From Pyropia haitanensis (Eukaryota; Rhodophyta; Bangiophyceae; Bangiales; Bangiaceae): DNA of 64,000 bases. A program made the position numbers and the translations under genes. Location: NCBI GenBank assembly GCA_008729055.1, contig SDUX01000002.1:2941874-3005873 (forward strand), read 5' to 3'. The notes beneath the pieces were generated by a model, which saw only the letters and a list, made by a program, of their open reading frames with translations, made no database searches and was not told the DNA's origin. Position 1 is the stretch's first letter; every line of letters starts with the position of its first letter. Shown here in pieces: positions 51,751 through 62,892 of the stretch.

Positions 51751-53654
51751 CGCTGCAACGCCTTCCGTAATTTGCTGCTCGCGAGATTGTCACTCGGCAA
51801 CCTCGCGGCACGTCACGCGCGGCCGCGTGATCGTCAAAGTGCGGGGAGCTCCCAAACTCGCCCAGTCACAGGCGCACCACTTGGCGACGAGCCGTTCGTG
51901 AGTGGACATAGCGAGGCACAAGGGGCCCTTCGTTCATGCCCCAGGCGGCTCGGGGTGTCCAGAGAGGAGACACCCGAGCTGTAAAGCAGTCGCGTAACGC
52001 GGATCCGGGCATGACTTGTGGGGGGCTGTTGACTTGTACAAGCGATGTGTGTATGTGTGTGGGCTGTGTAGGCCTTGCGTAGCGGATTCGGGCTGTAGGG
52101 ACAGTGGCTGCAGCCACGGGCCCGCGTGGCCCCCTATCCGCCTTGTTCCTCGACGGCATCTCTCTCGCGCACCGCCATGACAGCGCTTGTCGGTGCTGTC
52201 TGTGCCGTCGCCCCTCTCGCTGCCGCTACCCCTGTGCTGCCGCTTCATGAGCGGTGTTGCGCCCGCCACGCTGGCCCGCCGTCGCTTTAGCGGCCGGCTT
52301 GCCCTTTGTACGCAGCGGGCAAGAAAAGGTAGCGTGGGCCTGCGAAGCAACCGGGAAGCTGTGTGGGCACGGCAGCAAGCCGCATTGCCAAAAGGTCGCG
52401 GTGGCCGTGACCAGGTCAGAGGTAGCCAAGTCCCATCTCCGCGCCTGAACTGAGGCACTTGGATTGAATTCTAATTGTCTTGGATAAGTTATTTCTCCAA
52501 CGGTCCAATGAGAGCGTAGGACTGTTGGCCGTCACCCCGCGACTCGCCAGTGACACGGGCGCCCTCACGGGCTTCAGTCGCGGGAGGGGTCTCGTCGCCA
52601 GCTCCAGGGTGAGAAACGAGCCCATCGCCAGTGGCACTCGATGGCCTGAGCGTTGGGCCAAACTGGGCCAGTCCGGAAGCCATCGAAGGCCAATTCCGAT
52701 GGGCCGGTAGCCGTCGCTCGGCGCGATGGGCTGCCGATGGGAAACCGGGGGAAACGCGACGATTCACTGGCCACCGCGGCTACGGAGTGAACGGCAGCGG
52801 CGTGCGCCCCCCCCCCGCTCCCGCTATACCACCCACACGCTGGCAACGGGGGGGCGGCAGGTCACTCGCACGCGCGGCATTGGCGCGGCCGCCGCGTCCC
52901 AACCGGGGTGCCGGGTGCGCCCGACTGCGAGACCCTCCCCCCCCTCCTCCACAGCTCCCCCCTCCTCCACCCCACGACCACCCCCCTCCTCGCGCCCCCC
53001 CCCCCCCCCCCCCCGCATTCCCTCTCCCAGACCGGTACAGGCGGCGCGGAGCGGCGTGCTGTCCGAGCCCGCGCCTGCGGGACGGCGGGGCTCCCCCCCC
53101 CGCACGCTACACCGGCCGCCGCCGCCCAAGCGGTGGCAGCAAGACGCGCTGGCGGCGGCGCCCTGCCGGGGCTCTGCTCGCGAGTGGGGGGGACCTCTGC
53201 CGCCGGCCGCCGGCCGCCGCCCCCCACCCGACGCGTGTTTTTGTGCCTGGCGGCGCCGCGGCGCCGCGGCGCCGCGGGGTGTACCGCCGCCGCCAATGGC
53301 AGCAGTGGGGGGGAGGGGGGGGGGGGGGGGGGGGGGGTTGCCCACCCCCCGTCGCCCCGCCGATGCGTGGCGGCGGCGCGGGGCACCCCACCCGCCCGCC
53401 CACCCACCCACCCCCCCCCCCGCCCACCCACCCCCCCGCCCGCCCGCCCGGCCGCCCGCTACGGGCGCCCCCCCCCCCCCGCGCCGCCGCGGCCGCCTGG
53501 CCACCGTCACGGCCGGCCCGGGCGGCGGCGGCCAGCCGCCGCGGCCAAGCCGTGCGCGCCACCCCCCCCCCCCCCGCGGCGGGTGCCGACCGCCGCGTCC
53601 CCCCCCTCCCCCCCCCCCCCCCCCCGTGGCGCCCCAACGCCGTGGCGGGCGGCA

Positions 53655-53695
<41 letters not shown>

Positions 53696-55175
53696 GACCC
53701 CCCCTCCACCGTCACTCCACGCGCAAGGGGGGAGCAGCAAGGGGGGGGGGGGAGGAGCGGCGACGTAGCAGCGGGGCGGTGTGGGGTGGGGCAAAGCGCC
53801 GACGCGCCGCCGCCGCCGCCGCCGCCGCCGGCCGCCGCCGTGGTCGCCACCGCCGCTGCCGCTCGTGGCGGCCGCCAACGGTGCGCAGCGGTGCGGCGAC
53901 GGGCCGCAGGGGGGGGAAAGGGGGGGGGGGGGCGCCGCCGGTGGCGGCGCCCGCGTGGCGGCGGTGGCCGCCGCGGCGGCGGCAGTGGCGGCGGCGGGCG
54001 GCGGCGGTCGGGCGGGCGGGCGGGCGGGCGGGCGGGCGGGTGGCGCTTCTTAACCCCGGCGCGGCGCCGCGGCGCGGCGGCGCCCCTCCTTTCCTCACCC
54101 GCCCGCACGCCACCCCTCTATCGCCGCAGCTCGCTCCCCCCCCCCTCTGCTGTGGCTGCCACCACCGGCAGCCACCGCTTGGTTCCCTCTCCCCTCCGCC
54201 CCCCCCGCCGCCACCGCCGCCACCGCCGCCACCGCCGCCGCCGCCGCCGGCGCGTCACGCCGCCGGCGCGTCGCGCCGCCGGCGCGTCGGCCCGCCGCGG
54301 CGGCGGGGCCCACGTCTCGGCTGGCGGCCGGCCGACGCCCGGCACCCCCCGCCGGGACTCCCCCCCCCCCGCGTCGGGCTGCCGCGACTGGCCGCGGGCG
54401 GTGCACCGCGGCGGGCGCCTTTCCCCCCGCCCCCCCCCCCCCCCCTGCCCCGCCGCCCCGCTTGACGCCCCGCCGCGCCGCGGCGGACGCTGAGCCACCG
54501 CCGCGGCTGGTCTGGGCTGCAAACCGCCGCGGGCGGCGGCCGCGCCCCGCCGCCGCCGCTGCGTGGCGGCGGCGTTGGGGGGGCGGGGGGGGGTGCGCGT
54601 GCCGGCGGTGGGCGGTTGGTCTTGGAGTTGGGGGGGGGGGGGGGTGCGCGTGCGTGAGGGTGGAAGCAAGGCGCGGCCGCGGGTGGTGGTGCGTGAGGTG
54701 AGTGGGGGTAGGCGCGGGTGGTAAGGGGCGGGGGGGGGAGGACGACGGGCGGCTGCCAGCGTCACCCGTGCCTCTTGGGGGCGGTGGCCACTCGCCGCCC
54801 GGTGCTGACGAGCGGTCGCCGACCCCCCCTCGCGCCCCCCCCCCCCCGACAACCTGTCTCCCCCGCGCACCCCCCCCCCCCTCTTGGTTGACCCTCCTTC
54901 TCACCACCCTTGGCACCAGCGGCGGCCGTCAACGAGCGTGACGGTGGCGCGACGGGTGCCAGCTGGCGCCGACACCACCCGCGCCGCCGGCACGACGCGG
55001 CGGGCACGGCACCGCACGGCGGCGCGCGGCGCGGCGCGGCGCGGGTGCACCCGCCCCCCCCCCCCCCCTCACCGGCAGCCTCCATATCTGCCACACCCCA
55101 CCCCCACCCCCGCGGCGGCACCGCCCGCCACCCGTCGTGCGCCGTCGCCGCCGCCGCTGGCGGAGATTGACGCCA

Positions 55176-55222
<47 letters not shown>

Positions 55223-55309
55223 ACGCGTCGCTGCCGCCGCCGCCGCGGTCGCCGCGGTCGCCGCCGGCTGCGGGCGTGAGACGTGCGCGGCGGCGGGGGT
55301 GGCGGCGGG

Positions 55310-55344
<35 letters not shown>

Positions 55345-55665
55345 GCCGAGCCCCGCCCCGGCGTGGCGGTGGCGTGGACGGGGGCGGCGGCGCGACACGC
55401 GCGGCGGCGGGGCGCCGGGCCAGCCTTGGCGGCGGTCGCCACGGTGGGCGGGCGGACCCGTCGGCGGCGGCGCCTAGGAGCGCGCTCCCCATTCCTCCTC
55501 TCCCGCCGTACCTGCTTTGCCGCTTCCACCGCGGGACGCTCTCCTCCCCCCCCTCTGTCCGACCCCCCTCACCCTCCCCATTGTTTCCTCTCTGCCGCCC
55601 TTTGTACCCGCTGCCACCTGTCCCCCCCCTCCCCCCTCGCGGCCCGTGCAACGCAGCCGCCCACA
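51751..55665. other. Non-coding region upstream of the GT2 gene
   Basis: 51751-52790 is balanced DNA with a TGTGTGTATGTGTGT patch near 52045. 52800-55480 is extremely GC-rich, with G and C runs up to about 20, GCC/GGC repeats, a GCGCCGCG triplicate at 53255-53280 and a (GGGC)n tract at 54007-54041. 55480-55660 is pyrimidine-rich and probably the 5' UTR of the GT2 gene. Every frame is open here because of composition. I found no stretch with protein-like residue mix or a known motif. Confidence 0.45.
54007..54041. repeat. (GGGC)n microsatellite
   Basis: About eight GGGC units in a row on the plus strand. Regular G3 tracts with one-base spacers can form G-quadruplexes. Confidence 0.85.
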
Positions 55666-58517
55666 ATGACGGCGATAGATGGCACCCTCTTTGGCAGCAG
55701 CACCCTCGTCGTCACCATCTGGTGGGTCATCACGGTCGCGCAGTACGCGACGAGCGGCGTCTTTATGCTCTTCCTCGCCCACAAGGCGCTGATGGTGCTG
55801 ACGTACCCGTTTGTGACGCGCAAGGACCCCGTGCCGGGGGTGCTCCCGCCCGACCGCCCGTTTGTGACCGTCCAGCTGCCGTGCTACAACGAGGCCGCCG
55901 TCATCCGGCGGGTGATTGACGCGGCGTGCAACTTGGAGTGGCCGCGCGACCGGTTTGAGGTGCACGTCCTGGACGACTCGAACGATGAGACGGTACGTTT
56001 TGGGCGCGGGGGGGGGGGGGGGGGGGGGTAGCAGGGGGCGCGGGCGATGGGGGCGGTGGAGGGGGGCGGGGGCGATGGTGCTGGGCGGGCGGGGGGGGGG
56101 GGGGGGGGGCACCCAGACGGTCGTCGGCCGGGCTGCGGCCGGGGGTGGCGGGAGCCGCCCCGGGTGGGTTGCTGAGCCGCACCCGTCGGCGGCGAGGGGG
56201 GGGGCGCCTCGGCCACCCACACGGGTGCCACACCACCCGGCCGCCGGCCATGCCGCTGGGTGAGCGGCGACGGCCGCTGGCGGCGGCGTAGGTGGCAACG
56301 CCAGGCGGGGGGGGTGGAGGGGGGAGAGAGGGCGCGGCGGTCGCCGCGGCCGTCACCGTCACGGTGGCGACGGTCGACCTGGTCACCGCGCGCCGAATCG
56401 AGCTAGAGCCGCGCCCCCCCCCAGGAGATCTAACCCGCTGCCCGCTCCCCGTCCTGGTGCCACGCTCCCCGCCGCCGCGCCAATGGCCGCTCCCGGCTGC
56501 CGCCGCGGCGCCATGCTCCGCCCGCCACCCCCACCCGCCCCCCCCCCCCCCTCTCAACGCCCACCTACCCCAGACGGCCATTGCCGAGGATGCGTCTGCC
56601 TACTGGCGGTCGGTCGGCACAGAGTGCCGCGTCATCCGCCGCCCCGTCCGGACCGGCTACAAGGCCGGCGCGCTGCAGTGGGATATCGACCACGAGGTGC
56701 ACCCCGACTCGCGCTTCTTCCCCGTCTTTGACGCGGACTTTGCGCCGGCACCCGGCTGGCTGGCGCAGGGGATGGCCTACTTTTACACGCCCGCGGGGGA
56801 GGACGTGCCGTCCATCTCAATGGTGCAGGGCCGCTGGACGTACCTCAACACCGCCGCCGCGCCGGTGCTGCCGCGCCTGCAGGAGCTCATCCTCAACGGG
56901 CACTTTTTTATCGAGCAGGTGTTTCGTTCCCGCACCGACCGGCCGTGGAACTTTAACGGCACCGCCGGCATCTGGCGGCGGGCGGTCATTGAGGCGGTGG
57001 GCGGGTGGGAGCACGACACGATTGTGGAGGACAGCGACCTGTCCATCAAGTGCTTTGACGCGGGCTACCGCGGCGTGTACGTGCGGGACTTGGGCGCCCC
57101 GTCCGAGCTGCCCGTCTCGATTGGGGACTACCGCTCGCAGCAGACGCGGTGGGTCAAGGGCATGGGCCAGGTGTTTGCCAAGCGCGCGCGCGTGGTGCTG
57201 ACGTCTCGCAACACCAACGTCAAGCAAAAGATCGAGTTCCTCTTCCACAAGCTCCCCTCCTTTACCTACATCGCGACGGTGGTGTTCCAGCTCTACTTTC
57301 CGCTCGCCGTCTTTGTCGCCGTCCCGTTTTCCTACCCGTGGCTGGGGGTCAACCTGGGCGCGCTCTCCGTCTTTTGGGCCTTTTACTCGCTCGCGCTCTA
57401 CCGGACGATGGGCGTCGCGCGGGCGATCATCGCGCAGTGGCGGGTGCTGGGCGTGATGGTGCTGTCGTGGGGGATGGCGCCGCTGCTCGCGTCGGCCTTT
57501 ATCGAGGGGCTCTTCTCGCACGACGCGACGTTTACGCGGACGCCCAAGCGCGCCGCGACGATCGACACCGAGTCGGAGCGCACGTGGAGTATGAGCAGCA
57601 CGGCGGGGGTGCGGCCACCGGCGGGCGCTGGCGGGGGCGCCGCCGCGGCCGCGCGTGGCGGGCTGCCGGCGGGGGCGGCGGCGGGCAGCCAGCGGCCGCT
57701 GGTCGAGTACGCCCACGGCGGGGAGGTCGACACGGCCGGCGGCTCCCGCGCGCTGCCGGCAGCGGCGCTCGCCGCCGCCGCGGCCGCGGCGGTCGCGGCG
57801 CCCGCCGGCGTCGCCCCCCCCCGCGCGGGCCGCTTCCCCGGCGCCCGCCACCCGCGGTGCGTGACCGTCGCGTCTGGCGGGGTGGGCGAGGCCGCCGCCG
57901 ACTACGCGCCGCGCGACGCGCTCGGCGGCCTGGACGACGATGGGATCAGCTCGGCGGTCGGCGACGCGACGTACCGGACGCTGACGGCGGTGACGGCGAG
58001 CTCCGGCGCCGCCTCGCGGACAACGTCGGACGGGTCGGTGACGGTGCCGACGGCGACAACGTCGGCGCACACGTCGGGGCACACGTCGTCGGGGTCCCTG
58101 CCGGCGGGGGGTGGCCGCTACCCGGTCGGCCGCGGCCGCCGGCGGGCGGCGGCGGCGCGGCCGCCCTTTTTCCGCACCAAGTTTTCGCTGCTGCCGCTGT
58201 TTGAGGCGGGCCTCGCCCTGTGGTCGGCGTTTGCGGCGGTGGCGGCGGTGTTTGGGCTGTCGCGGGCGCCGCTGCTCGACCCCGTGGACGGCGCGGTGAA
58301 TACCGACACGGCGTGGCTGGTGGCGGTGGTGGTGTTTGGGCTGGGCAGCGCGGTGGGGCTCGGCTGGAACGCCGCCGCCGCGGTGGGGCACATGGCGGGG
58401 GGGGGGTGGCGGATATCGGCCGGGGGGTGGGGCGTGCCGCCGCCGCGGTCGCCCGCGCGCTGTGTGGGTGTTGCATGGGGGGGGGGCGCGACGGCGATGA
58501 CGCTGGTGGCGACGGCG

Positions 58518-58551
<34 letters not shown>

Positions 58552-58750
58552 GTGGCGCAAGGGCCGCCGCCGCCGCCGCCGCGGGCGGCGGCCGTCCACG
58601 CCGGCCGGCAGCAGCGCCACCGACGCGTCCGCGGGGCTCGACGAGGGCGGCGATGCGGCCGCCGCGGGCGTGCCGCCCGCCGCGGCAGCAGGCGAGGCGC
58701 CCGGTCCGGTGGCGGCGGCACCCGCAGACGCCCCCGCGGCGGCGGTGTGA
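55666..58750 (+). CDS. GT2 processive glycan synthase (CSLA/cellulose-synthase-like), one intron
   Basis: Exon 1 (55666-55992) starts at ACAATGAC and codes an N-terminal membrane segment (TLVVTIWWVITVAQYATSG) and the GT-A start PFVTVQLPCYNEAAVI, VHVLDDSNDET. The intron is 55993-56573 (GTACGT...CCCCAG). Exon 2 continues in frame with GYKAGAL, the metal/nucleotide-binding FDADF (D162/D164), FNGTAGIWRR, the catalytic-base VEDSDL (E261/D262/D264) and QQTRW (298-302) that grips the growing chain. Several membrane helices follow (FTYIATVVFQLYFPLAVFV and ALSVFWAFYSLALY; later LFEAGLALWSAFAAVA and WLVAVVVFGLGSAVG). A roughly 200-residue low-complexity insert splits the helices (about 57590-58140). 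A 10-G run (58397-58406) shifts the frame to a basic tail ending PADAPAAAV at 58748. The protein resembles plant mannan synthases (CSLA) and bacterial cellulose synthases; it likely polymerises a beta-linked wall glycan from a sugar nucleotide. Mannan or glucan cannot be decided. Confidence 0.88.
55993..56573 (+). other. 581-bp intron of the GT2 gene
   Basis: The donor G|GTACGT and acceptor CTACCCCAG|A give an uninterrupted DDSNDET-TAIAEDASAYW junction. That matches spacing in GT2 relatives between the DD motif and GYKAGAL. The intron itself has long G runs (16008-type lengths of 14-18 at 56010-56028 and 56092-56108). Confidence 0.85.
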
Positions 58751-59375
58751 ACCCACAGCCGGCCGCCCGTGTGCGTCACGCCGTCTGTCACAGCCCCATT
58801 CCCAGCCAAGCGGGGGGGGGGGGGGGGGGCGCGTGCCGCCCTCCTTGGCGACCGTCCCCGTGTGTAGCCTTTTTTCTTGGCCCGGCCGCCGCCCGACGAT
58901 GGGGCAACGGTAAGTCTTGGGGGAAGGGAGAGGAGGGATGGAGCGGGGGGCGGGCGGCAGACGCGCCGCGGGGGGGGTGGGTAGGACACACGCAGCAAGC
59001 GGCACGGCGGCGGCCGCGCGGCGGCCGCCGCCGCCCCTAACATTGGCCACCGGCAGAGGTGCAGGGACTGGAGGGGGGGGGGGGGGGAGGGTGCGGCGCC
59101 GGAGGGGAAGCGCGACGCCCGACCCCGCCGCCGTCGGCCCGTGACCCTCGTATTATTCTTCTTGTCGTCCCTCTGGCCGTCGCGCGGTCGCGGCACGCAC
59201 GCCACCCGCCTACCCCCCCCCCCCCTCCCCATTGCCCGCTCGCGCGCGCCCCCCTCCTGGCTCCTTGTCCTAGTAGGCCCGCCCCGCAACGCCCCACGAC
59301 GCGCGGGCGGGTGTTCCCCCCCCCCCCCCCCCCCACCCCCAGCCGCGCCCGTTCCAGCTGTGCGCCGGGGGGCCG
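58751..59375. other. Convergent 3' region between the GT2 and IST1-like genes
   Basis: GC-rich DNA with G runs (58810-58829, 59074-59089) and C runs (59216-59226, 59319-59334). A slightly AT-richer stretch lies at 59145-59175. Presumably the two 3' UTRs. No gene seen. Confidence 0.5.
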
Positions 59376-59605
59376 TCAAACCCGCGGCCCTCCCCCCCCG
59401 CGCGGCGGCCCACCCGCCCCCCCCGAGATGATCCCCCGTGACGCCGCCCACCCCACCTTGCTCACCAGCCGGTAGTCGACGTAGACGGACAGGCCCCCCC
59501 CCGCCCCGCCCACCTCGGACACCAGGTCGGGGCCAAACCGGTCGACGAGGAGCGCCACGAGCGGCCCGAGGATCGACCCCCCCCCCTCCCCCTTTCCCCC
59601 TACGC

Positions 59606-59637
<32 letters not shown>

Positions 59638-60424
59638 CCACCGCAGCAGATCCCCCCCCACAGCCCCGCCGCGGCGGCGTACACCACCGACGCGACCGCC
59701 GCGCGGAGGGCGGGCTCGGCGGACCGCGCGGAGGCGGTGAGCCCCAGCCAGTCGGCGTGCTCGCCCAGCGCCCGCCCGTGGTCCGCGACGACCAGCGCCG
59801 CGTCGGCGCGGAGGCGGCGCCAAAAGGCCGAGTCGAGCGTCGCGGCCGTCTGCTCGTCGACGACGCCGCCGTCGGGGGTGGCGGCGACCGCCGCCTCGGC
59901 GGTGGCGGTGAAGCGGGCGGCGGCTGCCGCGTCGCGGGCGGCGCGGACGACGAGCGCGTCGACCGCGTCGGCGGCCGCCGCGCGCACGCGGGACGCCGAG
60001 TAGGGGTGCGGCGCGTGCAGCGCAGAGAGGCGCTCGGGCGACAGCGTGGCGGGCCCGTAGGGGGGGGGGGGGGGGCGCGCCGGTGCCAGGCCCGCCGCGA
60101 CGCGCCCGGGGGGGGGGCCCGGCCGCCGGGCGGCGCCGCCGCCGCCCGTATCGGGCGTCGGGGAGATGGAGTAGCGCCGGCGGGTGGTGGGCGTGTACGG
60201 CGGCTCCCAGCCGCCGCCGTTTGCGGCGGCGCCCCCATTCGCCCCGCGGCCGCCGTTTGGCACGCCGCCGCCGTTCGCGGCGCACCCGCCGCCACACCCC
60301 GCCACGCGGTGGGTGGAGCCGCCCAGCCCCGCCGGGACGGTCACGGAGCCCGCGTCGGGCCAGCCGCCGCCGCGGCGGCCGGCGTGGGTGGTTGGCGAGT
60401 GGGGCGGGAGCGGGTAGGGCGGCA

Positions 60425-60470
<46 letters not shown>

Positions 60471-60548
60471 GACGGCGTTGAGCGACAGGGACGGGGGCAG
60501 GAGCCCCGCCGCTGCTTCGCGGCGGCGGCCGCCGCCACCGCCGCCGCC

Positions 60549-60579
<31 letters not shown>

Positions 60580-60962
60580 CCATTGACGTCGCCACCGCTG
60601 CCGCGCGCGCTGTCGTGACGCGGGAGCGGCGGCCGCGCCGCCGCGGCGGGCGGCCGCGCCGCCGACACGGGCGCCGCCGCGGCCGGCGGCCGGCGGGGCG
60701 GCGGCGGCAGGCCGGCCGACGGGCGCCCCCCCCCCAGCCGCCCGCCGCCGCCGCGGCCGCCGCCACCGCCGGTGGCCCTTCCCCCCACGGGCGTGACGCC
60801 CGCCGGGGCGGCCGCCGCGGCCGCCGCGGCCGCCGGCGGCCGCCGGCGGGAGCGGAGGAGCGCGAGCGGCGACGCCGGCAGGCCGCCGCTGCCGCCCATC
60901 GCCGTGCGGGAGGAGGACCGCGCCGGCGCCAGCCGCCGGTTCGAGTTGAACAGCCCCATCAT
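59376..60962 (-). CDS. IST1-like (ESCRT-III associated) protein, divergent
   Basis: The tandem ATG at 60962/60959 opens MMGLFNSNRRLAPARSSSR, and a 528-codon frame ends at the TGA at 59376. The first 290 residues are Gly/Pro/Ala-rich with ANGGG repeats. The C-terminal roughly 190 residues look like an IST1 core. RVRAAAADAVDALVVRAARD is followed by DSAFWRRLRADAALVVADHG, then EPALRAAVASVVYAAAAGLW (compare the EAVSxLIWAAPR-like helix) and LGPLVALLVDRFGPDLVSEV (compare the TxKYGKEF-like helix). YVDYRLVSKV follows, where IST1 has VNERL-type sequence. IST1 binds VPS4 and CHMP1 in multivesicular-body sorting and cytokinesis. The short MxGLF start also fits. The N-terminal IST1 helices are not evident, so it is divergent or mis-split. 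A GTGAGC donor-like site at about 59472 could end the last-but-one exon. Confidence 0.45.
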
Positions 60963-62892
60963 GGGTGCAAGGGGGTGTGGTGGGGGGGGGCGGATGGGGG
61001 CGGTGGGGAGGGGGCGGCGGCGGGCAGGAAGGCGCGGGGGGGGGGCGCGTGAGTGTCGAGGCCTTGTCAGGGGGGTGGGGGGAGGACGCGGGAGCAGCGC
61101 TTACCTGCCGTAGCCGACGGTAAAGGGGGGGCGGGGGCGGGGTGACAACGGGCGCCGCGGGGGCAAAAAACACGCAAAAAAAAGCAACAATAATACGGGA
61201 GCGGGCGCTGTGGTTGTCAAAGCACACCAGGGGCGGACGGAGGGGCCGGCGGAAAAGCCAGACACGCGCGCGGTGGCGGGGCAAACGGGACCGGCGGGGC
61301 TGGCGGCAGCGGCCACCCAGGGACTGGGGGCAATGGGCCGGGAGGAGGGACGTCTGGCCGGCCGACCAGAAGAGGGAGGGACGGCTACGGGAGGGGCGAC
61401 GCACCAGACGCCGCCCGCACCGTCGGGCACCCCTGCGAGGGATCTCACGGGGCAGGAGGGGGCCCCCGACGGGCAGAGGGGTGACGGCCGCCCGCCCACA
61501 CAGAGGGGATGACACCAGCGGCGGCGGCGGCTTGCGGAAAGACGGGGGAGGAGCGGGGGGGGGGGGGGGGAGGCGGGCGCCGCCGCCACGACCGCCGCCG
61601 CCGCCGCCGCCGCCGCCGATGCCGCCGCCGACGACGACGTTGCCCGCCTGCCGCCGCTGCCCCCGAGGCGCACCCAAGGGCGGGGGGAGTGGGAGCCGGC
61701 CGGCTGGCCGGCCAGCCGTTGGCGGCTTGACCGCCGCCCGTGCGCGCCAAGAGGGGGGGGACGCGGGACGGGGACGGGGGGGGCGCGGGTGGCGGCGCGC
61801 ACCCCCCACGGTCAGCTGCTGCCCCGCGTCGCGCGACGGGATGACCGCCTTCCCCCCCCCCCCCCCTCCCCCTCCCACCCCCCCCGCCCGCGACACCCCG
61901 CCGCCGACACACCACACACGCTGCAGTGCCTGGCGCCTCGGTTGCCCCAGGGCCGCGTGGTGGCGCGCCGTCGAGCCCGCGCCACCCACCAGGCCGCCAG
62001 CGGGGAGGGGTGACCGCCGCACCTCGCCACACCCGGGGGGAAAACAGGATGAGGGCGGGAGGGGGGGGGGGCAACAAGCACAAAGGCGGCAGGGAGGGCC
62101 GCTGGAAAGCAACGTGACGCGGTGCTCGCCGCGTGCGCAGGGGCGGCAAGGCGGCGTGCGTGCGTGCGTTCATCCCTGTTGTGCGCTGGTGCGGCGGCCG
62201 AGGCGCGGGGGGGGGGATGGCCGCCAGCCGGGACGTTCCCCGCACCCCCCCCTCTCCAAGCAGTGTTGCTGCCACACTGCGGGTGGCGAGGTGGCCCGCC
62301 GGTCGCAGACGGGCGAATGGAATGTCTGCGTTGCAGGGGGGGATGGGGGGCGGCGGCAGTCACTCTTCGTGGGTGTGTGTGTCGGGCGTGTACACACACA
62401 ACTGTAGGGCACCGCCACAGGAAAAAACGAATATCCCGGCAGGGCGCCAGTTCCCGCAGTGTTGGGTCCGCCCCTGCGCTGAACGCCCCGGGCCAGGCCC
62501 CCGCCGCCGGATCACAGCGTGATCATTGGCGAAGATTGGGGGTGCGGGCGCCCCCACGGTGCGTGCAGAGCGGTGGGTGGGACGGTGGCCAATAGAGGGG
62601 TCACGTCTGTTCCTGTTGCGTATTTGACCACGCGGTGGGCCTATCATCCACAACTAAATCCAGATACGCCTTCGACTTGAATTATTTTCTCGCACTTGAC
62701 GGAAGGTCGACCAATCGCCCCCAATTGTAGTCGACTGGACACGAGCCGTTCTCGGGCGATCATCGTCGGCCGGCGGTCGTCTTGCCCACTGTCGCGCCCT
62801 CTTCCAACCTGCCCCGCCCGCCCGCTCGCCCGCCCTCCCCAACGCCCGCTGGGACGCTCCCCCGCTCGTCTTGCCCGTGTGGGTCTGCCGCC
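60963..62892. other. Divergent intergenic region between the IST1-like and TRM9 genes
   Basis: 60970-61150 has G runs. 61155-61200 is an A-rich pocket (CAAAAAAAAGCAACAATAATACG). 61200-62250 is GC-rich with no convincing frame. 62270-62800 is balanced, with a GTGTGTGT...ACACACAC potential hairpin at 62372-62402 and CCAAT at about 62589, 62711 and 62720 before the TRM9 start. Long minus-strand open frames here are compositional. Confidence 0.5.

Noticed and set aside
52800..55480. Frames over 500 codons in the GC-rich region before the GT2 gene
   Set aside because: Stop codons are rare by composition. No frame shows aromatic or acidic residues in a protein-like pattern and no motif is present.
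57946..62112. A 1,388-codon minus-strand frame spanning the GT2 and IST1-like genes
   Set aside because: It overlaps two better-supported genes in other frames and is compositional Arg/Pro/Gly.
62372..62402. GT/AC hairpin as a terminator or regulatory RNA
   Set aside because: A short dinucleotide inverted repeat is expected by chance, and its position upstream of TRM9 gives no clear role.
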